A stretch of 64,000 nt of DNA from JBGSUZ01 sp964404895. Its GTDB lineage: Bacteria; Bacillota; Clostridia; Peptostreptococcales; Acidaminobacteraceae. The stretch spans positions 1,131,039 through 1,195,038 of the forward strand of contig CAYOLV010000001.1 in the NCBI GenBank assembly GCA_964404895.1, read 5' to 3'. A model generated the notes under the pieces. That model did no database searches. It was given only the letters and a program-made list of their open reading frames with translations, and had not been told where the DNA came from. Positions within the stretch are counted from its first letter, which is position 1. Every line of letters begins with the position of its first letter. Made by a program: the position numbers and the translations under genes. Of the stretch, positions 26,000-35,318 are shown piece by piece.

Positions 26000-26581
26000 A
26001 TGGATGTTGGTGCAATATTTGTCATCCTCGTCAGTTCAATCCTGGTTAACAACTTTGTTCTGTCGAGATTTTTAGGTATTTGTCCTTTCTTAGGCGTATC
26101 TCGCCAAGTAGAAACGGCTATTGGGATGGGCATGGCTGTAACATTCGTTATTGCCATCTCTGGGATTTTAACTTACCTGCTCCAATATTATGTTTTAGTA
26201 CCGCTAGGGCTAGAGAGTTTACAGACGGTATCCTTTATTCTAGTTATAGCTTCTTTGGTTCAGTTTGTTGAAATCGTTTTACAGAAAATGAGTCCAAACT
26301 TATACCAAGCGCTAGGTGTATTCTTACCATTAATTACAACAAACTGTGCGGTTCTGGGTTTAGCATTAATCAATATTCAGAATGAGTACAACTTTTTAGA
26401 AACTGTAGTAAGTTCAATTGGTGCACCAATTGGTTTCTCATTGGCAATCGTCTTATTTGCCGGTATTCGTGAAAAACAGGTATTGGCAAACGTACCGAAG
26501 CCTTTCCAAGGTTTCCCGGTTGCACTTGTTACAGCAAGCTTAATGTCAATAGCCTTCCTAGGCTTCACCGGATTGGTTTAG
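26000..26581 (+). CDS. rnfA: Rnf complex subunit RnfA
   Basis: RnfA is the second of the paired membrane subunits of the Rnf complex. The 193-residue protein has six predicted helices and the motifs NNFVLSRFLGICPFLGVS and GVFLPLITTNCAVLGLAL, with the conserved cysteines of the RnfA/RnfE family. AGGAGGGGAT precedes the ATG. It lies between rnfE and rnfB with 12- and 3-base spacers. Confidence 0.96.
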   Translation: MDVGAIFVILVSSILVNNFVLSRFLGICPFLGVSRQVETAIGMGMAVTFVIAISGILTYLLQYYVLVPLGLESLQTVSFILVIASLVQFVEIVLQKMSPNLYQALGVFLPLITTNCAVLGLALINIQNEYNFLETVVSSIGAPIGFSLAIVLFAGIREKQVLANVPKPFQGFPVALVTASLMSIAFLGFTGLV

Positions 26582-26584
26582 GAG

Positions 26585-27418
26585 GTGCTGGAGATGAATA
26601 TTTCAAGTATTATCATTGCGAGCGGAACATTAGGTACGATGGGGCTTGTTTTTGGAGGCGCACTTGCCTATGCTTCCCAAAAGTTTGCCGTTGAAGTGGA
26701 TCCAAAAGTAGTTGCAATCAGAGAGGCTCTACCAGGAGCAAACTGTGGTGGCTGCGGATTTGCTGGTTGCGATCAGTTCGCTGTGTCGGTTGCTGCAGGA
26801 CAAGCTAAAACAAATGGCTGTCCAGTAGGTGGCAAAGATACTGCGGATAAACTTGCAGAAATTATGGGCTTGGTTGCGGATAATTCTGCTAGAAAAGTAG
26901 CTCATGTTATATGTAAAGGGGATTCAGAACAGTGTCAAACGAAGTTCAAATACGATGGAATCAGAGATTGTAAAGCTGCCATGTTAGTAGGCAGTGACAA
27001 AGCTTGTGGCTTCGGTTGTATGGGTTACGGCACTTGTGAAAAGGTATGTCCTTTTGATGCAATTCATATCAATGAAAAAGGAATTGCAGTCGTAGATGAC
27101 GATAAGTGTATGGCTTGTGGCATTTGTATACAAGAATGTCCTAAGAAAGTTATCACTTATATTCCATACGGACAAGAAGTCATTGTCAACTGCAGCAATA
27201 AGGAACGCGGTGCACATGTGAAGAAAAACTGTGGCGTTGCTTGTATCGCTTGCGGCATTTGTGAAAAGACTTGTCAGTTTGATGCCATTCATGTAAAAGA
27301 TTTTTGCGCTGTGATTGATTATGACAAGTGTACTTCTTGCATGGCCTGTGTTGAAAAATGCCCTACGAAAGCTATCGCAGGAGATTTATCCAAAAAACCT
27401 GTTCAAGTAGAAGTATAG
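26585..27418 (+). CDS. rnfB: Rnf complex subunit RnfB (polyferredoxin)
   Basis: RnfB receives electrons from ferredoxin. The 277-residue protein has an N-terminal membrane anchor (about 8-28) and a cluster-binding segment NCGGCGFAGCDQFA. Several [4Fe-4S] sites follow: CGFGCMGYGTCEKVCP, CMACGICIQECP, CGVACIACGICEKTCQ and CTSCMACVEKCP. The start could be the TTG at 26585 or the ATG at 26594 (MNISSIIIASGT), which has GGAGGTGCTGGAG just upstream and may be the true one. It is the last gene of the rnf operon and is followed by a terminator. Confidence 0.95.
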   Translation: MLEMNISSIIIASGTLGTMGLVFGGALAYASQKFAVEVDPKVVAIREALPGANCGGCGFAGCDQFAVSVAAGQAKTNGCPVGGKDTADKLAEIMGLVADNSARKVAHVICKGDSEQCQTKFKYDGIRDCKAAMLVGSDKACGFGCMGYGTCEKVCPFDAIHINEKGIAVVDDDKCMACGICIQECPKKVITYIPYGQEVIVNCSNKERGAHVKKNCGVACIACGICEKTCQFDAIHVKDFCAVIDYDKCTSCMACVEKCPTKAIAGDLSKKPVQVEV

Positions 27419-27440
27419 AAGCAAAGTGATGCTAAAATTT

Positions 27441-27491
27441 AAGAGCCTGTCCTATAATCATTTAGATGAAAATAGGGCAGGCTCTTTTTAT
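27441..27491 (+). terminator. Rho-independent terminator of the rnf operon
   Basis: AGAGCCTGTCCTAT pairs with ATAGGGCAGGCTCT (one G-U pair), followed by five Ts. Confidence 0.92.
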
Positions 27492-27650
27492 ATATGCATC
27501 AACTAAATGACAGAAGTGGAAGAAGCCTTGAAAATAGCAGGTTAAAATGATAAACTGAAGTGTGTTATTATGCAAAGCCCATAAAAATATGCCTTTGTAC
27601 TAAATGTAAAAATATGGTATATTTTGAGTGGGCATATTTGGAGGTACTGA

Positions 27651-27893
27651 TTGAGGAAGAATAACCTTTTGTTACTCTTTTTTATTTTGGTAGGTGCCAT
27701 ATTGGGTGGTATAATAGGTGAGGTGTTCAGTAAGTTTGTACCTTTTTTATCCTATGGAGATGCCATTGGATTTGGCCCTGTAAAAATAGATTTGAGTATT
27801 ATCCAATTGACGATTGGGTTTACGATGAAACTGAGTTTAGCGGGGATTTTGGGACTGCTTTTAGGTGCATTTCTATTTAAAAAATTAATCTAG
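27651..27893 (+). CDS. DUF4321 family small membrane protein
   Basis: This 80-residue protein has two hydrophobic helices (about 5-27 and 52-76) and matches the DUF4321 pattern seen in clostridia: GAILGGIIGE near the start and GILGLLLGAFLF near the end. The start codon is TTG at 27651, supported by GGAGG ten bases upstream. It lies just before maf, as in many clostridial genomes. Its function is unknown. Confidence 0.8.
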   Translation: MRKNNLLLLFFILVGAILGGIIGEVFSKFVPFLSYGDAIGFGPVKIDLSIIQLTIGFTMKLSLAGILGLLLGAFLFKKLI

Positions 27894-27901
27894 GAGTCTA
27901 T

Positions 27902-28471
27902 ATGGAACCGTTGATATTAGCGTCACAATCTCCAAGAAGAAGAGAACTGATCAAGCTTTTAGACAGACCCTTTGAAGTCATGTCTGTAGACATTGATGAA
28001 GTCATTCGTCCAGGAGAGAAACCTGAACAAGCTGTGTGCGCCTTGGCATTTGAAAAAGCATACGAAGCCGCCATAACAACAAACAAAGACGCCTGTTTTA
28101 TTGGGGCAGACACTGTCGTTTCTATTGAATGCAATATTTTTGGAAAACCTGAAAATCGTCAAGAAGCTAAATCTATGTTGATGCAGCTCAACGGAAAGAT
28201 TCATCAGGTATACACTGGAATTGCCATAGTAGACTTAAAAAAGGGCACAAAAGTTGTTAAGGCCGTTTCAACAGACGTTAAATTTAGAGAGATGGATGAG
28301 TCCTTAATTGACTGGTATTTAGATACCTTGGAATATGAAGGCAAAGCAGGTGCTTATGCGATTCAAGGTTTTGGATCGAGACTTGTCGACTCTGTAAATG
28401 GAGACTTTTTCAACGTTGTAGGTTTACCCTTGGCCACATTGGATCAGATGCTAACAGAATTAGCCCTCTAA
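27902..28471 (+). CDS. maf: Maf family nucleoside triphosphate pyrophosphatase
   Basis: This 189-residue protein belongs to the Maf/HAM1 fold family, which hydrolyses non-canonical or regulatory nucleotides such as dTTP and UTP and has been linked to septum formation. The opening LILASQSPRRRELIKLL is the family signature. IGADTVVSIE and the later GKAGAYAIQGFGS segment contain the conserved acidic and glycine-rich active-site residues. It sits directly ahead of radC and the mre operon, a usual arrangement in Firmicutes. Confidence 0.94.
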   Translation: MEPLILASQSPRRRELIKLLDRPFEVMSVDIDEVIRPGEKPEQAVCALAFEKAYEAAITTNKDACFIGADTVVSIECNIFGKPENRQEAKSMLMQLNGKIHQVYTGIAIVDLKKGTKVVKAVSTDVKFREMDESLIDWYLDTLEYEGKAGAYAIQGFGSRLVDSVNGDFFNVVGLPLATLDQMLTELAL

Positions 28472-28492
28472 AAATTTAGAGGAGGTATCCTT

Positions 28493-29176
28493 TTGAAAGG
28501 ATCAATGGATACAATTGAAAAACAAGATTATCCAAGAGAAAGAATTCATAAACAAGGCGTCAATCAACTCAGCAACGTGGAGCTAATTGCCGCTATTTTA
28601 GGAACTGGAAGCGCACAAAAATCCGTATTGACATTATCCTCAGAGGTCGTCGACCATCTACCGAGTGGCATTAAAAGTTTTGCTGATCTCAGTGTAGACG
28701 AACTTATGAAAATTGAAGGCATTGGAAACGGCAAAGCTTGTCAATTGTTAGCCAGTGTAGAACTGGGCAAACGGGTTTATCACGGCAGTCAAGAACGTCT
28801 AACGAAAATATCTAATCCTGCCGATGTGGCAACACTGATGATGGCAGATTTGAGATATAAAAAACAAGAACATTTTGTCGTCTTGATTTTAGATACTAAA
28901 AATCAAGTCACGGCTATTGAAACAATCACAATCGGGACATTGAATGCTTCATTGGTACATCCGAGAGAAGTTTTTTGTCGCGCCATTCGGAAATCAGCGA
29001 ATGGTATCATACTGGTTCATAATCATCCCAGCGGGCATCCTGAGCCAAGCAGAGAAGATCACATGTTAACCGAGCGACTGTCTGAAAGCGGAAAAATCAT
29101 TGGCATTTCTATTTTAGATCACGTCATCCTTGGTGATGGCAATTATTACAGTTTTAAAGAACAAGGATTATTATGA
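28493..29176 (+). CDS. radC: RadC / JAB-domain (MPN) protein
   Basis: This 227-residue RadC-family protein has an N-terminal helix-hairpin-helix region (IEGIGNGKACQLLASVELG) and a C-terminal JAB/MPN metalloprotease-like domain with an intact zinc motif, HNHPSGHPEPSREDHMLT. Its physiological role is unresolved in the family despite the historical DNA-repair name. The TTG start at 28493 is chosen because GGAGGT lies seven bases upstream; the ATG at 28505 would be too far from it. It leads into mreB after 40 bases. Confidence 0.93.
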   Translation: MKGSMDTIEKQDYPRERIHKQGVNQLSNVELIAAILGTGSAQKSVLTLSSEVVDHLPSGIKSFADLSVDELMKIEGIGNGKACQLLASVELGKRVYHGSQERLTKISNPADVATLMMADLRYKKQEHFVVLILDTKNQVTAIETITIGTLNASLVHPREVFCRAIRKSANGIILVHNHPSGHPEPSREDHMLTERLSESGKIIGISILDHVILGDGNYYSFKEQGLL

Positions 29177-29216
29177 TGGACTGGATGGCAGTTGCTTTTA
29201 TTGAAAGGAGAACAAA

Positions 29217-30251
29217 ATGGCGTTATTTAAGTTTTTAGGTAAGGAAATGGGAATTGACCTTGGAACGGCCAATACTTTAGTTTATATGAAAGGGAAGGGG
29301 ATCGTTGTTAGAGAACCTTCTGTAGTAGCAATCTCAACTGATAACAGAGAAGTTCATGCAGTGGGTCTAGAAGCAAAACAAATGATCGGAAGAACACCAG
29401 GCAACATCGTGGCTGTAAGACCACTCAGAGATGGCGTTATAGCAGATTTCGACATCACACAAAAAATGCTTAAGTATTTCATATTGAGAGCTTACCCAAA
29501 TACCTCTGTATTCAGTGGTCCTAGAGTAATTGTGGGGATTCCTTGCGGTGTAACAGAAGTAGAAAAGCGTGCCGTCATTGATGCTGCTTTGTCAGCAGGT
29601 GCGAAAGATGCCCTCGTTATGGAAGAACCGATGGCAGCAGCTATTGGAGCAGGTCTTCCTGTTGCCGATGCTAACGGCAGTATGGTCGTGGATATTGGCG
29701 GTGGTACTACTGAAATTGCAGTCATCTCATTGGGTGGGATTGTTACAAGCAAGTCTATCCGCGTAGGTGGCGATGAAATGGATGAAGCTATTGCAAACTT
29801 CATCAGAAAAGAATACAACCTTTTAATTGGTGAAAGAACTGCAGAAGAAATTAAAATGACAATCGGATCTGTTTATGAAGGTGGCAATGAAATGGAAATG
29901 GATATCACAGGTAGAAACCTGATGACGGGTCTTCCAAAAACCATGAAAATTACATCTCCAGAAGTGAGAATTGCCCTTAGAGAACCTATAAATACTATTA
30001 TTGAAGGGATTAAGACAACCTTAGAAAAAACGCCTCCAGAACTATCTTCAGATATTATGTGTCAGGGCATTATGCTCACAGGTGGTGGGGCGCTGCTTAA
30101 AAATTTAGACCTCCTCATCAGCAAAGAGACGGGTATGCCAGTTCATATCGCAGAGTTTCCTTTGGATTGTGTGGCAATCGGTACAGGAAAAGCATTAGAA
30201 AACTTCGACAAGTTAAAATCTGTTTTCCAAAGAACAAAAAATCATTACTAA
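29217..30251 (+). CDS. mreB: Rod shape-determining protein MreB
   Basis: This 344-residue actin homologue polymerises under the membrane and guides lateral wall synthesis. Phosphate-binding loops GIDLGTANTLVY and VVDIGGGTTEIAVISLGG and the adenine motif LTGGGALLKNLD are all present, as is the EEPMAAAIGAGLPV segment. GAAAGGAGA precedes the ATG. It starts an mreBCD-PBP2-minCDE-rodA cluster that suggests a rod-shaped cell. Confidence 0.97.
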   Translation: MALFKFLGKEMGIDLGTANTLVYMKGKGIVVREPSVVAISTDNREVHAVGLEAKQMIGRTPGNIVAVRPLRDGVIADFDITQKMLKYFILRAYPNTSVFSGPRVIVGIPCGVTEVEKRAVIDAALSAGAKDALVMEEPMAAAIGAGLPVADANGSMVVDIGGGTTEIAVISLGGIVTSKSIRVGGDEMDEAIANFIRKEYNLLIGERTAEEIKMTIGSVYEGGNEMEMDITGRNLMTGLPKTMKITSPEVRIALREPINTIIEGIKTTLEKTPPELSSDIMCQGIMLTGGGALLKNLDLLISKETGMPVHIAEFPLDCVAIGTGKALENFDKLKSVFQRTKNHY

Positions 30252-30263
30252 TGGGTGAGGCTC

Positions 30264-31100
30264 ATGAACGAATATCCTAAATGGAAACAAGCACTCATAT
30301 TGATAACGGGCATCACTTTATTGGTCATCATGGGTATATCAATTGGTGGTCGTTCACGGATCAGTTATGTAGAAAATCTCATTAGTGAGGTTATCTTTCC
30401 TGTGCAAAAAAGCATTAACCAATTTAACTTAGGCGTAAAAAATGGGGTAGAACCATACTTCAATATGTTGGAAGCTGCGCAGCTTAACCAAACGTATGAA
30501 GAGCAAATATCTGAAATGAGACAAGCCATTACAAATCTGACTTTGACTCAGGCAGAGCTTAATGAACTAAGAGATTTAAAACGAGCTTTGAATTACGTCA
30601 GTACAAATAAAGTGAATCAGTACGTCTCTTGCAACATTATTTCTAAAGATGTAGGCAACTGGTACAAGAATTTTATTGTTGATGTGGGTTCAGCTAATGG
30701 CGTCACAAAGAACAGCGCTGTCATAAACGGAGACGGGCTTGTAGGCATTGTTTACGAAGTTGGGGAACATTATGCTAAAGTAGTCACCATTATAGACAAC
30801 AAAACCAATGTGAGTTTCTCATCCTTGTCTGCCAAAGCTCCATATGATGGGCAGATTACAGGCAATTTTGATGGTTTAATTCGAGGTCAAATTTTTGACA
30901 CCAAGGCAACCATGAACGTGGGCGATAAGTTGATTACCTCTGGACTTGGAATATTTCCAAAAGGAATTACGATTGGTGAAGTGTCTGAAGTGCTGAATAA
31001 CAAAGATGACTTACTGCCAGAAATAGAAGTTAAGCCAGCCGTTGATTTTAGCGATCTTGGTAAGCTGATGATTATTCCAAAAACTGAAATAGCAAAATAA
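30264..31100 (+). CDS. mreC: Rod shape-determining protein MreC
   Basis: MreC, about 278 residues, is a bitopic membrane protein that links MreB and MreD to penicillin-binding proteins. It has one N-terminal helix (about 9-28), a coiled-coil region (about 65-100) and a beta-rich extracellular domain containing VDVGSANGVTKNSAVINGDGLVGIV (seen as VDVGSANGVTKNSAV and INGDGLVGIV) and ITSGLGIFPKGITIGEV. The ATG at 30264 is preferred because GGGTGAGG lies just upstream; a GTG at 30255 is possible. Confidence 0.94.
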   Translation: MNEYPKWKQALILITGITLLVIMGISIGGRSRISYVENLISEVIFPVQKSINQFNLGVKNGVEPYFNMLEAAQLNQTYEEQISEMRQAITNLTLTQAELNELRDLKRALNYVSTNKVNQYVSCNIISKDVGNWYKNFIVDVGSANGVTKNSAVINGDGLVGIVYEVGEHYAKVVTIIDNKTNVSFSSLSAKAPYDGQITGNFDGLIRGQIFDTKATMNVGDKLITSGLGIFPKGITIGEVSEVLNNKDDLLPEIEVKPAVDFSDLGKLMIIPKTEIAK

Positions 31101-31111
31101 GGCGGACGATT

Positions 31112-31597
31112 ATGAAATGGGTGTATGTTTTACTGATTTCAATTTTAAACTTCATCCTTCAGTCCACTGTTTTTGATGCGTTGAGAATTAATGGTGTTGC
31201 CATCAACACCTCCCTCGTTCTGGTCGTCTTTATGGCACTTGTCTTTGGCAATCGGAACGCGTTGACTGCTGCAGTCATTAGCGGACTTTTCCAAGACATT
31301 TACTACAGTTGGGCTATTGGCGTGAATATTTTTATCTATTTTTTCTTGGCGATTTTAATTGATATGATAGACGACTCAGTGTTTAAAGATAAGTCTTTGA
31401 CACCTTTGGTCTTACTGGTAGGAAGTACTTTATTCTATTACATCGTTCATTCAGCTTTCATGCTTCTGCTGGGTGTATCCTTAGATTGGCAACAAATTTT
31501 CATGAACTTTTTCATAGAAACATTTATGAATACTGTATTTGGATTGCTGATTTATAACAATTTAATCAAGAAAATGATCGGTTATGAATTACGTTAG
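31112..31597 (+). CDS. mreD: Rod shape-determining protein MreD
   Basis: This 161-residue protein has five or so predicted membrane helices and very few charged residues, as expected of MreD. The segment SGLFQDIYYSWAIGVNIF, written across the third helix region, is typical of the family. It is placed between mreC and the PBP2 gene with short spacers. It should be part of the elongasome. Confidence 0.92.
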   Translation: MKWVYVLLISILNFILQSTVFDALRINGVAINTSLVLVVFMALVFGNRNALTAAVISGLFQDIYYSWAIGVNIFIYFFLAILIDMIDDSVFKDKSLTPLVLLVGSTLFYYIVHSAFMLLLGVSLDWQQIFMNFFIETFMNTVFGLLIYNNLIKKMIGYELR

Positions 31598-31608
31598 GAG
31601 GAGATCAT

Positions 31609-34479
31609 ATGTTTGAACGCTTAAATGACAGAAGATATCATATTGGTCTCTTTTTTAGCATTGTCTTTTTAATCATAGTTGTTAGATTGGCCGTAGTGAC
31701 CATTGTTCAAGGGGATGAATACCTTGAAAAGTCACTTAACTACAGACTCAAGAAAATACCTGAATATGCTAAACGAGGCGAAATATATGATCGAAATGGG
31801 GTTTTATTAGCTGGCAACCAAGCTGCATTTACAGTAAGTTTAATGGGTAGCAACTTAACGAAAGAAGAAATGAACAAAGTTTCCAAAGATTTAATAGAAT
31901 TATTGGAAATGAAGGGTGAAAAGCATATTGATTTTCCAATTCATATCGTCAATGGAGAATATATTTACACCTTTGATCAAGAAATACAGAAATGGTTGAC
32001 TGAAAACGGTTATCCATTGGATTACACTGCAAAGCAAGTTTTTGACGATTATAGACAAAAAGAACAGATTTCTGCAACATTGAATGACCAAGATGCCTAT
32101 TCAATCATGATTCAAAAGGGCATCATTTTGCCGATTTCCATTAGTAAAATGGTTTTCTGGGAAGAATTGCAAAAAAAGAATTTTTTAAAACTATATCAAA
32201 TGGAACCAGATGTTTCTGCTAAACAGGCATTTTATAACATCAGAAATTATAAGAGTTTTCAAATTAACACAACTTTGTCAGATCAAGATGCATACAAAAT
32301 TTTGATTTTGAGGCATGCACTTAAGGAAAAAGGTTTTTTAAAATACGAGCCAATTAAAGTTGCGAGCAATATTAAAAAGGAAACAGCTATCCTAATCAGT
32401 GAAATGACCATGGACTTAAAAGGTGTTTCTGTAGGCGTTGAGCCCGTTAGGATATACCCTCAAAATAATCTGGCATCTCATATTTTAGGTTACATGGGCA
32501 AAATTGCCCGTGAAGATGAGATTGAAACTTATGTAGATGGATTAGGTTATGAAAAAAGTCGTATTATTGGAAAAGTTGGGATAGAAGGTAAGTACGAAAC
32601 AGATCTCAATGGTAAAGATGGCTATAAATTTATTGAAATAGATGCTTCAGGCAGAATGGTCAGAGAAGTTGAGAAAGACTCTTTGGGTCAAGCAGGTGAA
32701 CCCTCAAAAGCGGGTAAAGACATAAAACTCACCATTGATGCCAACCTTCAAAAAAATCTGCAAACTTATTTAAAAAGTGCCTCAGATGCCATTCGCACAG
32801 GCAGTACATTCGAAAGTAAATACGGTAATTATAAATATTCAGAAGCTTATCCAAATGCAAGTACAGCAGCTGGGATTGTAGTCAATGTTAAGAATGGGGA
32901 AGTATTGGCAATGGCCAGCTATCCAGACTATGACCTTAACTTGTTTTCTACAGGCATTTCAAGCGAAGACTGGAATAAGCTATCGCCTGAGAACCCTAAA
33001 AATCCATTGTCGCCAAGACCTCTTTACAATACAGCGACCATGTCAGGCGTACAGCCAGGTTCCACTTATAAAATGGCGACAGCCTATGCCGCTTTGGAAG
33101 AGGGTTTAAATCCAAACCAATCTTTATATGATGATGGTTACATTGAACTAGGCGGACACAGTTTTGGTTGTTGGTTTTGGAATGGATACCACCAGAAACA
33201 CGGTTCGGTCAACCTCTTCACTGCATTAGAACAGTCATGCAACTATTACTTCTTTGATATTGCATCAGGTTATGACTATGCATCTAAACAGAATTTGAAT
33301 TACACAATGACCACCAATAAACTACTAAACTATTCTAAAGACTTAGGTCTAAATGATCGGACGGGATTAGAAGTTGAAGAAGTAGCATCTGGCATTCCAG
33401 ACCCAGAGAGTAAAAAGAAGGCCATTGAGAGCTTGTTAAAGTCTAAATTGAAGTATGTTCTTAAAGATTACTTCCCAAAAGATAGAGTGGATACAGCCGA
33501 TGAAATTGATAAATTGGCAGATACAATAGTTAGATGGTCTGACGATTCACCTAATCGAACCCAAGTCATTAAAAATTTAGAGAATATTGGTGCAAATGAA
33601 GGGACTTTAGAGAAATTAGCTGATATAATTAAGTATGATTATTTCAATCAAATGAAATTCCATGAAGGCGACTTACTTAACCTTGCCATCGGACAAGGTG
33701 ATCACAAATATACAGTTGCCCAAATGGCGCGTTACATTATGGTAATTGCTAATGATGGCTATCTTTACCCCTTAACGGTGGTCAAAGCTGTAGGCGGCAC
33801 TGAAAAAGCTCAAAATACAAGTGCAGAAAAAATTAAAACAGATAATCCGAATACATTCAAGTATATTCGACAAGCCATGACAAATGTAACTCAAGGCGCT
33901 CATGGAACAGCGAGAGGTACTTTTGGCAATTTCCCGGTGACTGTTGGTGCAAAGACTGGGACGGCTCAAAAATCAGGAAAAATCCCTCCTGTCGATGAAA
34001 TTGCTTATTTTAAAAAGTATTTGAGCAGAATTGACAGTCGGTTGTCATTCAGTCAGGTTGAGGCTAAGACTAAGAGCATATTGCAAGAAAGAAATGAAGA
34101 ATTAGCCAAAATGAAGAGCAGTTTGAAGACCATTAAGGATGAAGCTGAAAAAGCTAAAGTCGAAAAGAAAATCAACAATCTTGTAGTACAAGGTTATCTT
34201 AAAGATGAAAGTGCTATGCGCGTCGCTATTAAATCACTGAGCACCAGAAATCTAACCGACGAAGTTATTAATGCATTTCGTGCGGACTACGATAACTTTG
34301 CTTGGTTTGTATCATTTGCACCAGTAGAAGATCCTGAAATAGCAGTTGTCATCATGATTCCTCAAGGGGGTCACGGCGGCTACGGTGCACCAGTAGCAAG
34401 GGAGATTATTGGAGACTACTTCAAAGTACCCGCTACAAAGGCTGGCACTATTAACGTTAAAGAACTGAATTCGAATTAG
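31609..34479 (+). CDS. mrdA: Penicillin-binding protein 2, enlarged transpeptidase
   Basis: This class B PBP cross-links wall peptides during elongation. One N-terminal membrane helix (about 13-33) is followed by a pedestal region, then the transpeptidase domain with the catalytic serine in GSTYKMA, SCN and KTGTAQ. At 956 residues it is far longer than most PBP2 (about 600-720). Three additions are visible: a duplicated ~33-residue unit in the pedestal (about 142-175 and 200-235, both with AKQ(V/A)F and L(N/S)DQDAY), a charged insertion before the GDLLNLAIGQG segment, and a roughly 100-residue charged helical insertion directly after KTGTAQ. GGAGGAG precedes the ATG. It is in the mre/min cluster. 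Confidence 0.93.
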   Translation: MFERLNDRRYHIGLFFSIVFLIIVVRLAVVTIVQGDEYLEKSLNYRLKKIPEYAKRGEIYDRNGVLLAGNQAAFTVSLMGSNLTKEEMNKVSKDLIELLEMKGEKHIDFPIHIVNGEYIYTFDQEIQKWLTENGYPLDYTAKQVFDDYRQKEQISATLNDQDAYSIMIQKGIILPISISKMVFWEELQKKNFLKLYQMEPDVSAKQAFYNIRNYKSFQINTTLSDQDAYKILILRHALKEKGFLKYEPIKVASNIKKETAILISEMTMDLKGVSVGVEPVRIYPQNNLASHILGYMGKIAREDEIETYVDGLGYEKSRIIGKVGIEGKYETDLNGKDGYKFIEIDASGRMVREVEKDSLGQAGEPSKAGKDIKLTIDANLQKNLQTYLKSASDAIRTGSTFESKYGNYKYSEAYPNASTAAGIVVNVKNGEVLAMASYPDYDLNLFSTGISSEDWNKLSPENPKNPLSPRPLYNTATMSGVQPGSTYKMATAYAALEEGLNPNQSLYDDGYIELGGHSFGCWFWNGYHQKHGSVNLFTALEQSCNYYFFDIASGYDYASKQNLNYTMTTNKLLNYSKDLGLNDRTGLEVEEVASGIPDPESKKKAIESLLKSKLKYVLKDYFPKDRVDTADEIDKLADTIVRWSDDSPNRTQVIKNLENIGANEGTLEKLADIIKYDYFNQMKFHEGDLLNLAIGQGDHKYTVAQMARYIMVIANDGYLYPLTVVKAVGGTEKAQNTSAEKIKTDNPNTFKYIRQAMTNVTQGAHGTARGTFGNFPVTVGAKTGTAQKSGKIPPVDEIAYFKKYLSRIDSRLSFSQVEAKTKSILQERNEELAKMKSSLKTIKDEAEKAKVEKKINNLVVQGYLKDESAMRVAIKSLSTRNLTDEVINAFRADYDNFAWFVSFAPVEDPEIAVVIMIPQGGHGGYGAPVAREIIGDYFKVPATKAGTINVKELNSN

Positions 34480-34515
34480 AAGTTCATCTATAAAACAGCA
34501 GATGGGGGGCTACAA

Positions 34516-35244
34516 ATGAGTCCAAAAAACTCAGTTGAATTCAAAGGCACTAAAGAAGGCATTATACTTCAATTAGACAGTGAATTGGAATTTTCGGATA
34601 TTCTCAGAAAGTTAGAAGAAAAAATTGCAAAATCGGCTGGATTCTTTAAAGGTGCAAAAATCATCGGTGTAGACGGACGAACTGCTACACAAGCTGAAAA
34701 GAAGCAACTTGAAGGCATTCTGGCAAGTCAGGCTGAGATGTCTGTCGAGTCATTAAATCTGGTGACGAAGTCCAGTACACGATCCTCAACAAAAAATGCA
34801 TTGAATAGTGAAGCGAATTCTGATAAAACTGATACAAGCAAATCAGACAAGAAAGCCGTCATTGAAAAGACGGAGTCTGCGGAAGGAGCTGATACAGTGT
34901 TCACAGGACTGAAAGAAGGCATGACACAGTTCGTAAGAGGAACAATGCGCTCGGGAAGATCCGTAGTATTTAATGGGAATGTAGTCGTGTTAGGAGACGT
35001 AAACCCAGGTGCGGAAATCATCGCAGATGGTAATATTGTTGTCATGGGACATTTAAGAGGTGTAGCGCATGCAGGTGCCAACGGCAATCATGCAGCTTAC
35101 ATTTGCGCCAATCAGCTTAATCCAACTCAACTTAGAATTGGGAAATTAATTACCAGACCACCAGACGAAGTGGATGGGGCAGATCCAGAGATTGCAATCG
35201 TCAAAGGGGATATGATTGTCATTGAACCTTATTGGGGCCAATAG
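34516..35244 (+). CDS. minC: Septum site-determining protein MinC
   Basis: MinC inhibits FtsZ polymerisation away from midcell. The 242-residue protein has an N-terminal domain (about 1-105), a charged Ser/Lys linker and the C-terminal beta-helical domain with VVFNGNVVVLGDVNPGAEI and GNIVVMGHLRGVAHAG, the MinD-binding face. GGGGGG precedes the ATG. minD and minE follow, giving a complete oscillating Min system. Confidence 0.95.
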   Translation: MSPKNSVEFKGTKEGIILQLDSELEFSDILRKLEEKIAKSAGFFKGAKIIGVDGRTATQAEKKQLEGILASQAEMSVESLNLVTKSSTRSSTKNALNSEANSDKTDTSKSDKKAVIEKTESAEGADTVFTGLKEGMTQFVRGTMRSGRSVVFNGNVVVLGDVNPGAEIIADGNIVVMGHLRGVAHAGANGNHAAYICANQLNPTQLRIGKLITRPPDEVDGADPEIAIVKGDMIVIEPYWGQ

Positions 35245-35318
35245 CACAGCTAAGGGTTCGTCGAAGAGCTATAAATGCCCTGAGACACATTTTTAATATA
35301 ATTTGGGAGGGTAACTGA

